Shown: one piece after another, positions 1 through 7,818 of the stretch
Layout of the letters: each line of letters opens with the position of its first letter
Position numbering within the stretch: position 1 is the first letter of the stretch
Origin: Defluviitaleaceae bacterium
GTDB lineage: Bacteria; Bacillota; Clostridia; Lachnospirales; WQUN01
NCBI GenBank assembly: GCA_009785605.1
Contig: WQVY01000017.1
Coordinates: forward strand, 1 to 41,336
Reading direction: 5' to 3'
DNA length: 41,336 nt
Translations under genes and position numbers: made by a program
The notes under the pieces: model-generated
Databases searched by the model: none
Told to the model about the DNA's origin: nothing
The model's input: the letters and a program-made list of their open reading frames with translations, nothing else

Positions 1-11
1 CAGACAAAATA

Positions 12-45
12 AAAACCGCCTAGAACCTTGATTCTAAGCGGTTTT
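12..45 (-). terminator. Intrinsic terminator of tRNA-Ala
   Basis: Read on the minus strand, the arms AAAACCGC and GCGGTTTT, extended inward by TTAGAA/TTCTA, form a hairpin with a six-base loop. It is followed by a T-rich tail (TTTTTATTTT). It lies directly 3' of the tRNA gene and should end its transcript. Confidence 0.85.
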
Positions 46-50
46 CCCGA

Positions 51-123
51 TGGAGGTAAGGGGGTTCGAACCCCTGACCTCGTGAATGCCATTCACGCGC
101 GCTCCCAACTGCGCCATACCCCC
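51..123 (-). tRNA. tRNA-Ala, anticodon GGC
   Basis: The minus strand folds into a 73-nt cloverleaf. The acceptor stem is GGGGGTA paired with TACCTCC, and the discriminator base is A. The D arm has GCGC/GCGC stems around AGTTGGGA. The anticodon arm is CGTGA-ATGGCAT-TCACG, giving anticodon GGC, which reads GCC. The T arm carries the standard TTCGAAC loop. Base 3 and base 70 form a G-U pair, the classic identity element for alanyl-tRNA synthetase, so the Ala assignment is firm. CCA is not encoded and must be added afterwards. A short palindrome (129-144) lies upstream, and a possible -10 (TATAAT on the minus strand, about 145-150) sits beyond it. Confidence 0.96.
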
Positions 124-187
124 GGAAATGGCTGAAATCAGCCATTATATTAAGTTTTTACATTACTAACGTATCAATGAAACTCTC

Positions 188-229
188 TTGAATGCCATTC
201 AAGCGCGCTCCCAGCTGCGCCAATGCCCC
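188..229 (-). pseudogene. tRNA-Ala relic 1: 5' half only
   Basis: The minus strand starts GGGGCATTGGCGCAGC and continues as a tRNA-Ala D arm. It then has a complete anticodon arm, CTTGA-ATGGCAT-TCAAG, again with GGC. The arm differs from the intact gene at 51-123 by a compensated base pair (C-T versus C-G context), so it comes from a once-functional paralogue. No T arm or 3' acceptor strand follows, so it cannot make a tRNA. Confidence 0.8.
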
Positions 230-290
230 TTGGGATATATTTCATTTTTTATTGCACTTTTTACTTTGCTCATGGGGTGTGTAACCGATT

Positions 291-320
291 GGGTTGCGCT
301 CCCAGCTGCGCCAATGCCCC
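291..320 (-). pseudogene. tRNA-Ala relic 2: acceptor strand and D arm
   Basis: The first 25 bases on the minus strand match relic 1 (GGGGCATTGGCGCAGC, then TGGGAGCGC). Similarity ends right after the D arm, and no anticodon arm or 3' half is present. Confidence 0.75.
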
Positions 321-430
321 AGATTAATACTTCTATTCAATTTTTGGTGTGCCATTCATGCGGTAGAACTAATTTTGAATGCCAGTCATCCGGCAGCACA
401 TTTTGGTGGGTATGTGACCGACCAGCTCGT

Positions 431-453
431 CCTCCCAACTGCGCCACGCCCCC
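431..453 (-). pseudogene. tRNA-Ala relic 3, diverged
   Basis: The minus strand reads GGGGGCGTGGCGCAGTTGGG followed by AGGAC, a degraded tRNA 5' strand and D arm. Further along, near 370-390, a GACTGGCATTC segment resembles the anticodon arm of the intact gene. This suggests the repeat unit is longer than the recognisable tRNA part. Confidence 0.65.
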
Positions 454-561
454 ATATTTTCATTTACGGATAGCTATCACTTTTGCAGAATGCCATTCAC
501 TCTGTAAAAGAACGCCAGTCATATATGCACATACCACCGGGGCGCTAATCACCCAGCCAGT

Positions 562-584
562 CCTCCCAGCCGCACCAACGCCCC
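562..584 (-). pseudogene. tRNA-Ala relic 4, diverged
   Basis: The minus strand reads GGGGCGTTGGTGCGGCTGGG then AGGAC. It shares the GGAC change with relic 3 and has the same downstream GACTGGC/GAATGGCATTC remnants (about 483-523). The 5' ends of relics 3 and 4 lie 131 bp apart, so the two probably arose by duplication of one unit that was already damaged. Confidence 0.65.
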
Positions 585-633
585 GCAAGAAGTACTATAG
601 CATATCCACTATACAATATGCAAGGTTTTACTC

Positions 634-3483
634 CTACAAAACTTCTCGCAAGAACATGCCGGTAAACGAATCTTCGCACATGGCTACTTCTTCTGGTGTG
701 CCGCAGGCCACTATTTGCCCGCCTCCGCGCCCACCTTCGGGGCCAAGGTCAATAATATAGTCGGCGGTTTTTATCATATCCAGGTTATGCTCTATTACTA
801 CTACGGTGTTGCCCCAGTCTGTAAGTTTTTGTAAGATTTCTATTAGCCGGTGCACGTCGGCGGCGTGTAGGCCCGTGGTTGGTTCGTCTAGTACGTATAA
901 TGTCTTGCCTGTAGCGCGGCGGCTCAGTTCTGTTGCCAGTTTTACCCTCTGGGCCTCACCGCCAGATAAGGTAGTAGAAGATTGGCCAAGCTTGATGTAG
1001 CTTAGTCCTACATCAAGCAAGGTTTGTAGCTTGTCCCGTAGCTTTGGCAGGCTGCTAAAGAAATCCAGCGCGACTTCTACTGTCATATCTAGCACGTCTG
1101 ATATGGATTTGCCTTTGTATTTGACCTCCAAGGTCTCGCGGTTATAGCGCTTGCCTTGACATACCTCGCAGGGGACATATACATCTGGCAAAAAGTGCAT
1201 TTCTATTTTTATTATACCGTCTCCGCTACAGGCCTCGCATCGGCCACCTTTTATATTAAAGCTAAAGCGCCCTTTTTGGTAGCCGCGTACTTTTGCTTCA
1301 GGTACTTGTGCAAAAACATCGCGTACCAAGTCAAACAAGCCCGTGTATGTTGCTGGGTTGCTACGTGGGGTGCGCCCTATGGGGCTTTGGTCGATATTTA
1401 TGATTTTATCTAGATATTCTAGGCCTGTTATATCCTTGTGGCGGCCGGGTTTTGTTTTGGCACGATTTAAGTCCCTGGCTAAGCGCTTATATAGCACTTC
1501 GTTTACAAGGGAGCTCTTTCCGCTGCCGCTTACCCCAGTCACACATGTGAAACTTCCTATGGGTACCGCAACATCAATGTCTTGTAGGTTGTTTTCTGAC
1601 GCGCCATGTATGTGAATGCGGTTACCGTTTGACTTGCGGCGGGTGGCTGGGGTTTCAATTTTTAGCTTGCCGCTTAGATACATACCAGTAATTGATTTTT
1701 CGCATGTCATGATGTCTTTTATATGCCCCGCAAAAACTATTTCGCCGCCATGTACCCCTGCCCCAGGGCCTATGTCTACTATATAGTCCGATGCCCACAT
1801 TGTATCGGTATCGTGCTCTACTACGATAAGTGTGTTTCCTATATCAGCCAAATGCCTTAAGGTCTTTAGCAAGCGGCCATTATCGCGCTGATGAAGGCCT
1901 ATGCTGGGCTCATCTAGTATATATACCACGCCAACCAAGCCAGAGCCTATTTGGGTAGCCAAGCGGATACGCTGCGCCTCACCACCAGACAATGAACCTG
2001 ACGCACGAGCCAATGTTAGATAATCCAGCCCAACATCCATAAGAAAGCCTGTGCGGGCGTGGATTTCTTTAAGTATTGGGCCTGCTATTATAAGCTGGGT
2101 GGACGTGAGTTTGAGATTGATAAAAAAGTCTTGCACGTCGCCTATAGTCATATCTGTAACTTGTGATATGTTTGTGTCACCTATGGTTATGGCCAGCACT
2201 TCTGGCTTTAGGCGCCGCCCTTTGCAACTGGGGCATGGTATGCTGGTCATGAAAGCTTCGTATTCCGACCGCATATAGTTGGATGATGTTTCCTTGTACC
2301 GCCGCCACTGGTTGTTTATTATGCCTTCGTGGGTGTAAGGGTACGAGCGTGGCTTGCCATCTTGGCCGGTGTATGAGATTTGGAGTTTCTGTTTTGTACC
2401 GTAAAGTATTATTTCTTTTACTGACGCTGGCAGTTCCTCATATGGTGTATTTAAATCAAAATTAAAAGCTTCGCTAAGGGCGCGCATTATCCCGCGTGAG
2501 CCGCTGCTTTCGTCACGTATAGCGTTCCAACCCGGGGCGGCTATTGCACCTTCGGCTATAGAAAGTAATGGGTTGGGGATTACCAGCTCTGGGTCGAAGA
2601 TTAGCTTCATGCCAAGGCCGGCGCAATCTTGACACGCGCCAGAGGGATTGTTAAATGAGAACATCCTGGGCTCGACTTCAGACAGGCTAATACCGCAATC
2701 TGGGCAAGAAAAATTTTGGCTGAAGGGGATGTCTTCTGTTGCGGATTCGCCTTCTGGTTTAACAGATTGCACGTTTACCACCAGCAGCCCATTTGTTAGT
2801 TGCATCGCTGCTTCTATGGACTCGGATAGGCGTTTTTGGATGCCTTCACGCACAACCAAGCGGTCTATTACTATGTCTATGTCATGTTTCTTGTTTTTGT
2901 CTAGCTGGGCAGTCTCGCCTAGGTCGTAGATTATCCCGTCTATACGGGCGCGTACGTAGCCACTGCGGCGTGCGTCATCCAGTAGCTTTGTGTGCTCACC
3001 CTTGCGCCCGCGTACTACAGGCGAAAGTACTTGAAGCCGCGAACCTTCTGGTAAGGACAGAACCCTATCTACAATTTGGTCAACTGTTTGCCGTTCTACA
3101 ACTTTGCCGCATAGGTGACAATGAGGTATCCCTACCCGTGCAAAAAGAAGGCGTAGATAGTCATATATTTCTGTAACCGTACCCACGGTAGAGCGCGGGT
3201 TTTGGCTTGTGGTTTTTTGGTCAATGGAAATGGCTGGGCTTAGGCCTTCTATAAAGTCCACATCTGGCTTTTCCATTTGCCCTAAGAATTGACGGGCATA
3301 GGCAGATAATGACTCTACATATCGCCGCTGCCCTTCGGCATAAATCGTGTCGAAGGCAAGCGAGGTCTTGCCAGAGCCGCTAAGGCCGGTAAAAACCACT
3401 AACTGGTTGCGCGGTATTTCTAAATCTATATTTTTTAGGTTGTTACCCCGTGCGCCTTTGATTACGATTTTGTCTATGTTCAT
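634..3483 (-). CDS. uvrA: Excinuclease ABC subunit UvrA
   Basis: UvrA is the damage-recognition ATPase of nucleotide excision repair; it dimerises and loads UvrB onto DNA in the cytoplasm. The 949 residues match the family's usual length (about 940). Visible features are the first Walker A GLSGSGKT (residues 33-40), a CxxC zinc module near residue 260 (CPDC then CQDC), signature [11 protein letters not shown], a second Walker [10 protein letters not shown], the C-terminal zinc module CEAC...CEVC, and the second signature [11 protein letters not shown] followed by VLDEPTTGL. The start ATG has an AAAGGGG SD and its own promoter just upstream. uvrB and uvrC are not in the window, and no terminator is visible after the stop. 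I see no clear LexA box in the 104-bp upstream gap. Confidence 0.98.
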   Translation of the reverse strand: MNIDKIVIKGARGNNLKNIDLEIPRNQLVVFTGLSGSGKTSLAFDTIYAEGQRRYVESLSAYARQFLGQMEKPDVDFIEGLSPAISIDQKTTSQNPRSTVGTVTEIYDYLRLLFARVGIPHCHLCGKVVERQTVDQIVDRVLSLPEGSRLQVLSPVVRGRKGEHTKLLDDARRSGYVRARIDGIIYDLGETAQLDKNKKHDIDIVIDRLVVREGIQKRLSESIEAAMQLTNGLLVVNVQSVKPEGESATEDIPFSQNFSCPDCGISLSEVEPRMFSFNNPSGACQDCAGLGMKLIFDPELVIPNPLLSIAEGAIAAPGWNAIRDESSGSRGIMRALSEAFNFDLNTPYEELPASVKEIILYGTKQKLQISYTGQDGKPRSYPYTHEGIINNQWRRYKETSSNYMRSEYEAFMTSIPCPSCKGRRLKPEVLAITIGDTNISQVTDMTIGDVQDFFINLKLTSTQLIIAGPILKEIHARTGFLMDVGLDYLTLARASGSLSGGEAQRIRLATQIGSGLVGVVYILDEPSIGLHQRDNGRLLKTLRHLADIGNTLIVVEHDTDTMWASDYIVDIGPGAGVHGGEIVFAGHIKDIMTCEKSITGMYLSGKLKIETPATRRKSNGNRIHIHGASENNLQDIDVAVPIGSFTCVTGVSGSGKSSLVNEVLYKRLARDLNRAKTKPGRHKDITGLEYLDKIINIDQSPIGRTPRSNPATYTGLFDLVRDVFAQVPEAKVRGYQKGRFSFNIKGGRCEACSGDGIIKIEMHFLPDVYVPCEVCQGKRYNRETLEVKYKGKSISDVLDMTVEVALDFFSSLPKLRDKLQTLLDVGLSYIKLGQSSTTLSGGEAQRVKLATELSRRATGKTLYVLDEPTTGLHAADVHRLIEILQKLTDWGNTVVVIEHNLDMIKTADYIIDLGPEGGRGGGQIVACGTPEEVAMCEDSFTGMFLREVL

Positions 3484-3535
3484 GTGTGTCGGGTTCCCCT
3501 TTAGTGATAGGACTTTGTTTCTGGCGTTTTGTTCG

Positions 3536-3564
3536 ATTATATTCTACAATAAACATCGGCGCAA
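3536..3564 (-). promoter_or_regulatory. Candidate sigma-A promoter of uvrA
   Basis: On the minus strand TTGCGC is followed by a 17-bp spacer and a perfect TATAAT. It lies about 50 bp upstream of the uvrA start, so uvrA can be transcribed apart from the DUF445 gene. Confidence 0.6.
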
Positions 3565-3587
3565 TGCAATGAACGTATTTTCTATGC

Positions 3588-4658
3588 CTACCCTGGCAGC
3601 ACCAGCGACAATAATCCTATCAAAAACCCAAACAGTCCCCCCAGCATAACTATTAACTTCAGCTCCCGCCCTACTACAGACAGTATCACCCTTTCTGTAT
3701 CTGCTATGTCCAGGCCGCTCATTTTTTGCTCTATCATATCTGCGATGGGCATATGGGTGGCAAGATATGTGGCCGCAACCTCCAGAACACAGCGTATTGC
3801 GGATGCATACGGCTCTTGCTGGAAGAGTATGTTTGCACCCTCACGTATGTGGAAGTCGCATATGCGCTCGCATATTTTTTTACGGTCAACTTCGTTAGTG
3901 CCTAACAGTGCGGGTAGTATTGCATTAGGGGATGGTACGGCATAGTCGTTCCGTTTCAAATCCATCCCGCCTATCGCCGAGAACCGCGTTGAAGCGTTCG
4001 CGGTTTCAGCTCTGCCGGGGTGGTTTTCAACAGCAACGACTTTAGTACCTGTAACCAAGCCATCTATGGCGTTCATAACAGCATCGCGTATAACATCTTG
4101 GTTTTCTGGATTTGCAAGGTATTCAAAAATCGCTTCCTTTATATTGCTGTAGATTTTGTTGCGGTTTACAAATATCCCTGCAAGCCGGCTTATGCTTTTT
4201 TCTGCAATTTGCGATGTTAGTTCTGACAGTTTATTGTCAAGTTCGGGGAAGCGCTCAGGGAAATTTATAATGCCGTCTATAGCTTTGGGCAGCAGTGCAT
4301 CGGCGGCTTTTTTTACTGGGGTTGATATGATAGATTCTAGATAACTAACGGGGTCTTCTATGCCCAAGCCTTCCAAGCACTGGCCAACAGTACAATCAGG
4401 CAAAGGCCAAACAGACGGGTCCGCCAGCTTACTTGCAAGTATATCCGGGGTCAGTAAATGCAATCTAATTGCTTCGCCCAATTTCCTGGCAAGCCTGGTG
4501 CGTTCTTTGGGGATTAGGCCCGGCGTGAAGGGAAGGCGTATGCCAAACAGCCGCACTTCACTGTGGGGCCTAAACAGCATTTTTATTGCTATCCAGTTAG
4601 TGGACAAGGCTATTATCCCGCCCAAGATGGGTGGGAGTAGTAAATGTAAGATATTCAT
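3588..4658 (-). CDS. DUF445 family membrane protein (YheB-like)
   Basis: The 356-residue protein matches the DUF445/YheB family by its N-terminal membrane segment followed by [12 protein letters not shown] and [12 protein letters not shown], both typical of the family. A long, mostly helical soluble middle follows. The C terminus is hydrophobic ([13 protein letters not shown]) and probably a second membrane anchor. In Bacillus, YheB/YheA-type proteins have been linked to sporulation and the membrane, but no reaction is known. The ATG follows a weak SD (AAGAAAGAG). It lies upstream of uvrA with a 104-bp gap that holds the uvrA promoter. It is divergent from ksgA across a repeat-bearing spacer. 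Confidence 0.85.
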   Translation of the reverse strand: MNILHLLLPPILGGIIALSTNWIAIKMLFRPHSEVRLFGIRLPFTPGLIPKERTRLARKLGEAIRLHLLTPDILASKLADPSVWPLPDCTVGQCLEGLGIEDPVSYLESIISTPVKKAADALLPKAIDGIINFPERFPELDNKLSELTSQIAEKSISRLAGIFVNRNKIYSNIKEAIFEYLANPENQDVIRDAVMNAIDGLVTGTKVVAVENHPGRAETANASTRFSAIGGMDLKRNDYAVPSPNAILPALLGTNEVDRKKICERICDFHIREGANILFQQEPYASAIRCVLEVAATYLATHMPIADMIEQKMSGLDIADTERVILSVVGRELKLIVMLGGLFGFLIGLLSLVLPG

Positions 4659-4776
4659 GACTCACTCTTTCTTTTATAAATGCGGTACGGTCATGCATGG
4701 TGATTTAGGCGAAGTCTAATATAAATTTACGAACGGTAATGACGATGGTTTATAGACGCTGTTAAATAGCACTCTT

Positions 4777-4866
4777 GGGTTTTGATACAGTTGGTAAAGG
4801 TTTTACCAGTTTTGATGATACCGATAAAGGTTTTTCTGGTCTAATGATACCGGCAAAAGCGGATTA
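4777..4866 (+). repeat. Three tandem 30-bp repeats of the GGTTTTGATAC motif
   Basis: Three imperfect 30-bp units follow head to tail: 4777-4806, 4807-4836 and 4837-4866. Units 1 and 2 share the frame (C/G)(A/G)GTTTTGAT and end in (G/C)(G/A)TAAAGG then TTTT(A/T)C. Unit 3 is more diverged (TCTAATGATAC...GCAAAAG). Unit 1 is a copy of the intergenic motif also found near 17940, 22240, 27510 and 28720. The array ends 3 bp before the TATAAT of ksgA, so it could affect ksgA or the divergent DUF445 gene. Confidence 0.7.
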
Positions 4867-4869
4867 TAG

Positions 4870-4875
4870 TATAAT
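4870..4875 (+). promoter_or_regulatory. Probable -10 box of ksgA
   Basis: A perfect TATAAT lies 36 bp before the proposed start codon. There is no good -35 at 17 bp. TGATAC of the third tandem repeat is the nearest candidate, 19 bp away. Confidence 0.5.
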
Positions 4876-4895
4876 CACCTAAGCCAAGAAAGCCT

Positions 4896-4914
4896 AAAGG
4901 GAGGAACAATCATA
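4896..4914 (+). promoter_or_regulatory. Strong SD that points to an ATA start for ksgA
   Basis: AAAGGGAGG (4896-4904) is followed by 7 nt and then ATA (4912-4914). No ATG, GTG or TTG lies in the reading frame at a suitable distance. The next possible start is TTG at 4939, which is 34 nt from the SD and has no SD of its own. Confidence 0.6.
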
Positions 4915-5754
4915 GAAAACCTAACAACACGCGCCGGCTTGCGCACAATAATAGAGCGCTACGGCATCCAAACACGCAAGAAACTAGGCCAGCACTTCCT
5001 GGTTGACACCCATGTTGTAGATAAAATAATTGCTGCCGCCAACTTATCAAAAGATGACTGTGTACTAGAAATAGGCCCTGGCCCCGGTGGGCTAACACAG
5101 GCACTGTCTGCCCATGCCGGGCATATAGTGGCTGTGGAGTTGGACAAGCAGCTAATCCCTGTACTAGAGGCACTGTTCCCCGGCCCCAATATCACCATAG
5201 TCCAAGGCGATATCCTCAAGCTTAGCTTGCCCGAAATCTTAGCCCCACATGCCCACTGCCCTATTAAGGTAGTGGCCAACCTGCCGTACTATATCACAAC
5301 ACCAGTAATATTATACCTGTTGGAGAGCGGCCTACCCTTTAAGTCCATAACGGTAATGGTGCAAAAGGAAGTGGCAAAGCGCATGGCTGCAAGCCCGGGT
5401 ACAAAGGATTATGGCTCACTAACCCTGGCCATAGGATATTATGCCGATGTAGAGCTGGTGGCCAATGTCCCGGTCAACTGCTTTATGCCGCGCCCGGCGG
5501 TAGATTCTGCCGTTGTGCACATTAGCTTACGCCCCACTCCACCCGTGTCAACAGACAAAGCCCTACTGTTTAAAATAATCCACGCCGCGTTTAACCAGCG
5601 GCGCAAAACACTGGTCAATGCCCTTAGTGCAGGGCTTGATATGGACAAGGCCCATATAACGGAAATATTAATTAATTGCGGCCTCAAACCAGACGTACGC
5701 GGCGAGACTTTGGACATGGCCGCCTTTGCACAAATAGCTGAGATGATATTCTAG
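4912..5754 (+). CDS. ksgA: 16S rRNA (adenine1518-N6/adenine1519-N6)-dimethyltransferase
   Basis: KsgA (RsmA) dimethylates two adjacent adenines in helix 45 of 16S rRNA late in 30S assembly, using S-adenosylmethionine. From the ATA start the protein has 280 residues, which is normal. Motifs are LGQHFLVD (about 25-32), SAM-binding LEIGPGPGG (52-60), the acidic loop VELDK, and NLPYY (123-127), the NLPY signature of adenine-N6 methylases. The first residues ENLTTRAGLRTIIERYGI match the usual KsgA lead-in before LGQ, so the longer form is preferred over the TTG at 4939. The TTG form would lack nine family-typical residues. It stands alone between the divergent DUF445 gene and the cotJ operon. Confidence 0.95.
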   Translation: MENLTTRAGLRTIIERYGIQTRKKLGQHFLVDTHVVDKIIAAANLSKDDCVLEIGPGPGGLTQALSAHAGHIVAVELDKQLIPVLEALFPGPNITIVQGDILKLSLPEILAPHAHCPIKVVANLPYYITTPVILYLLESGLPFKSITVMVQKEVAKRMAASPGTKDYGSLTLAIGYYADVELVANVPVNCFMPRPAVDSAVVHISLRPTPPVSTDKALLFKIIHAAFNQRRKTLVNALSAGLDMDKAHITEILINCGLKPDVRGETLDMAAFAQIAEMIF

Positions 5755-5778
5755 ACACGCCCACAAACAACCTTGCAT

Positions 5779-5803
5779 ATCCTATATCAAAGCAGTATAG
5801 GAT
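5779..5803 (+). terminator. Small hairpin between ksgA and cotJA
   Basis: ATCCTATA and TATAGGAT form an 8-bp stem with a 9-base loop. No T-run follows, so it is a poor intrinsic terminator. It may instead be a control element in front of cotJA, whose SD (AAGGAGG) starts about 10 bp downstream. Confidence 0.3.
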
Positions 5804-5825
5804 TTGAAAAGCAAGGAGGATAGCG

Positions 5826-6206
5826 ATGGACGAAATGTATATCCTGCACGAGTTGCACGGAGACAGTTTCCATGAAACCGAAGCGTCGCAAGAACCAGAA
5901 GCCTGGCAAGAACCATTGCCAGAAACGGTACCCGAACCAACCCCCGAATCCACACATGACCCACAGGTAGACCCCATACCCATAACGGAGAGCAACCTGG
6001 TATTTGTACCAATAGAAGAACCCAGCACAAACTGGGAGATGGAACTAGCACAAGCCTATGTGCGTGCCCAGCCGCTAGAAGGCGTGTTCTCTCCCGAAGA
6101 AGGCCTACGCATGGGGACAGCATTCCCCAACTTATCGCAGCCATATGAATCAAATTGGCCAAAAGCCAGTGACAACGAAATAAATCAAAATTGCTTTAGG
6201 AGGTAG
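5826..6206 (+). CDS. cotJA: Spore coat associated protein CotJA, N-terminally extended
   Basis: CotJA is a small protein of the inner spore coat, made in the mother cell with CotJB and CotJC. The family core is at residues 71-107: ELAQAYV, then VFSPEEGLRMGTAFPNL and QPY. The protein is 126 residues, longer than the usual 70-90, because about 60 residues rich in Glu and Pro precede the core (QEPEAWQEPLPETVPEPTPE). The ATG has the SD AAGGAGG. The gene ends 2 bp before cotJB. Expression is expected from a sporulation sigma factor such as sigma-E, but I could not identify that promoter with confidence. Confidence 0.88.
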   Translation: MDEMYILHELHGDSFHETEASQEPEAWQEPLPETVPEPTPESTHDPQVDPIPITESNLVFVPIEEPSTNWEMELAQAYVRAQPLEGVFSPEEGLRMGTAFPNLSQPYESNWPKASDNEINQNCFRR

Positions 6207-6208
6207 CC

Positions 6209-6481
6209 GTGGAAAGAGACGCATTGTTACGCGAGATAACCATTTTGGACTTCATGGCCCTAGACTTGCATCTTTTTCTAAACACTAACCCCGACGACTG
6301 CGAAGCGCTGGAAATGTACAACGATTGCATAACCCGCAGCTGTGAACTACGCCAAAAATACGAAGCAGACTATGGCCCCATGACTGCATTCCGTTCCCAT
6401 GGTCAGCCAGGCTGGGCCTGGATTAACGAACCATGGCCATGGGAAGAAAAATTCAATTTCGAAATATCCGAAACACTGTAG
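6209..6481 (+). CDS. cotJB: Spore coat protein CotJB
   Basis: CotJB is the second member of the cotJ operon and is needed with the other members for coat assembly. The 90 residues fit the family. Recognisable parts are LREITILDFMALDLHLFLNT at the N terminus and the C-terminal WAWINEPWPWE, close to the WPWE ending typical of CotJB. It starts at GTG with SD AGGAGG located inside the end of cotJA, so translation is probably coupled. Confidence 0.92.
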   Translation: MERDALLREITILDFMALDLHLFLNTNPDDCEALEMYNDCITRSCELRQKYEADYGPMTAFRSHGQPGWAWINEPWPWEEKFNFEISETL

Positions 6482-6550
6482 GGGGGACCAGATGAAAATG
6501 GCGTTGCCGTTTTTGTCTGGCTTTGTGCAAATCCCAGAATGGAGATTGTC

Positions 6551-7132
6551 ATGTGGATATATGAAAAGAAGCTGGAGTACCCGGTCAAAATCAAAAGAAC
6601 CAACCCTAAGTTGGCTAAAATAATAATTGCGCAATACGGAGGCCCAGACGGCGAACTGGGCGCAGCACTAAGATACCTAAGCCAGCGCTTTACAATGGTG
6701 ACACCTCAGGCCATAGCAACATTAAACGATATAGGCACCGAGGAGTTAGCACACCTAGAAATGATAGGCACAATATGCCACCAGCTAATAGACAAAGCCA
6801 CCCCAGAACAAATGCGCGAGGCTGGCATGGATGCAGAATATGTAAATCATGGGCTGGGAATCCACCCATCTGGTGCTGGCGGCGCACCATGGACCGCAGC
6901 CTATATACAGTCCAAAGGCGACCCGATAACGGACTTATACGAAAATCTTGCCGCAGAACAGAAAGCCCGCAGCACGTACGAATACCTGCTAGACTTGATA
7001 GATGACCCAGATGTTGCCGACCCTATAAGGTTTTTACGTGAGCGGGAGGTTGTGCATTTTCAGAGGTTTGGGGAGAGCTTGAATATCGTGCGGGATTATC
7101 TTGGTAGTAAGCGGATGTTCTACGGGAAATAG
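6551..7132 (+). CDS. cotJC: Spore coat protein CotJC, manganese-catalase family
   Basis: CotJC is a ferritin-like di-manganese protein of the spore coat related to Mn catalases. From MWIYEKKLEYPV the protein has 193 residues, close to the Bacillus length. Glu and His ligands are visible in GTEELAHLEMIGTI, and the GPDGELGAALRYLSQRF segment is typical. The C-terminal REREVVHFQRFGE supplies further ligands. I chose ATG 6551 because it follows GGAG at 6541-6544 and fits the family; ATG 6539 would place that SD inside the gene. The 69 bp after cotJB hold no credible separate gene. A strong terminator ends the operon. Confidence 0.93.
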   Translation: MWIYEKKLEYPVKIKRTNPKLAKIIIAQYGGPDGELGAALRYLSQRFTMVTPQAIATLNDIGTEELAHLEMIGTICHQLIDKATPEQMREAGMDAEYVNHGLGIHPSGAGGAPWTAAYIQSKGDPITDLYENLAAEQKARSTYEYLLDLIDDPDVADPIRFLREREVVHFQRFGESLNIVRDYLGSKRMFYGK

Positions 7133-7150
7133 CAGTAAAATCTGCAACAG

Positions 7151-7191
7151 AAAACAGCCGTTGGAGAGTGTGTCACCAACGGCTGTTTTTG
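7151..7191 (+). terminator. Terminator of the cotJ operon
   Basis: AAAACAGCCGTTGG and CCAACGGCTGTTTT form a perfect 14-bp stem with an 11-base loop, followed by TTTTTGTTGTTATTTT. The A-rich 5' arm means it could also work for minus-strand transcripts coming from 7211-7516. Confidence 0.92.
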
Positions 7192-7210
7192 TTGTTATTT
7201 TAGTGCCAGA

Positions 7211-7516
7211 CTAGTCATCAGACACATTAGTAATCCCTTTGCTCGTCACAACAAGCGCATCAGTGGATGTAGTCTCACCAAATCGCCAATTTTCGCTATG
7301 TCCAGAGCCATCAGCAAAGAACTCAAGTGCAAAGTCATTTTCAAATCCAATGGTCAAATCACCAAATCTGCCCACTCTTACGTATTTTACAATATAATCG
7401 CTAAAATCACCTCGAAAGTGTTTGTGAAGCAAATCATCGAAAAGCGTGTTGCCATGGGTTTGCCAGTCGAAGTTACTTTCATTAAAGCCTTCTTTGATAG
7501 CTAGATTTCTAATTTC
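7211..7516 (-). pseudogene. Short unknown ORF, probably 5'-truncated
   Basis: A minus-strand frame of about 100 codons runs from just after a TAA (7517-7519) to the stop at 7211. It reads like a real protein: IKEGFNESNFDW, then VGRFGDLTIGFEND, LEFFADGSG and NWRFGE, then LVVTSKGI. The pattern GDLxIxF...ExFxDxS...WRF recalls the C-terminal half of small stand-alone proteins found in Firmicutes, some encoded near toxin genes, but I do not name the family. There is no ATG. AAGGAG lies 9 nt before an ATT (7511-7513), and the first TTG (7432) has no SD. Either it starts at ATT or, more likely, its N-terminal half has been lost. It faces the cotJ terminator. Confidence 0.5.
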
Positions 7517-7657
7517 TTATTGCTCCTTACCGGCGGTGGCGGAAACATAGCACAGATGTTGATATTTGCTGCTTCTGGTACAATGCTTGCAAGCCTGGCA
7601 ATAATAATGCTTATAGTCAATAATAAAATACGTAAGCGTAAAAATACTGAAGCATAA
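7505..7657 (+). pseudogene. Remnant resembling a C-terminal cell-wall sorting signal
   Basis: The plus frame from 7505 reads LLLLTGGGGNIAQ, then a hydrophobic helix (MLIFAASGTMLASLAIIMLI), then the charged tail NNKIRKRKN and a stop at 7657. TGG plus a membrane span plus a basic tail is the layout of an LPXTG-type anchor with the LP lost. The only start inside is ATG 7556, which would give a 33-residue single-span peptide with a poor SD (GGCGGA). I read it as the tail of a lost surface protein, though a functional micropeptide is possible. Confidence 0.35.
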
Positions 7658-7693
7658 CAAAATCAAATTATATAATTGAACATCGATATCATC

Positions 7694-7730
7694 AAAAGAA
7701 GCCTCCGGAGTTACGGATGGCTTCTTTTTG
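7694..7730 (+). terminator. Intrinsic terminator after the 7505-7657 remnant
   Basis: AAAAGAAGCC with TCCG pairs with CGGA and GGCTTCTTTTT (one bulged base), followed by GG. It is a strong hairpin with a U-rich end on the plus strand. It separates the debris from the ATPase-TPR cassette. Confidence 0.8.
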
Positions 7731-7755
7731 GTTAGAATCAAAGTAGAGAAATCCA

Positions 7756-7784
7756 TTGCTAAGACACCGTTGCTGTGATACCAT
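7756..7784 (+). promoter_or_regulatory. Possible promoter of the ATPase-TPR cassette
   Basis: TTGCTA, a 17-bp spacer and TACCAT lie 35 bp before the proposed ATPase start and just after a terminator. Four of six bases match consensus in each box, so this is tentative. Confidence 0.35.
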
Positions 7785-7818
7785 CATAAAAAATGCCAGT
7801 TGTGAAAGGTTGTTTTAT

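Noticed and set aside
51-584. Prophage or integrative-element attachment-site array at the tRNA gene
   Set aside because: The relics are 5' halves, whereas tRNA integration normally duplicates the 3' half. No integrase gene is in the window.
188-760. Open plus-strand frame of 190 codons across the tRNA relics
   Set aside because: It runs through the tRNA-derived repeats and into the 3' end of uvrA, has no SD, and its composition (Cys/Pro-rich, no domain) is that of non-coding DNA.
3536-3590. LexA (SOS) box upstream of uvrA
   Set aside because: GAACGTATTTTC near 3570 has only one good half-site and does not match the Firmicute GAAC...GTTC pattern with proper spacing.
4777-4866. CRISPR array
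   Set aside because: There are only three diverged 30-bp units, directly adjacent without spacers, and no cas genes are nearby.
6492-6623. Short plus-strand frame (MKMALPFLSG...) starting between cotJB and cotJC with a GGGGGG stretch before it
   Set aside because: Most of it overlaps cotJC in another frame and it resembles nothing known. The GGAG at 6541 serves cotJC at 6551. A coupling leader peptide cannot be excluded but is not supported.
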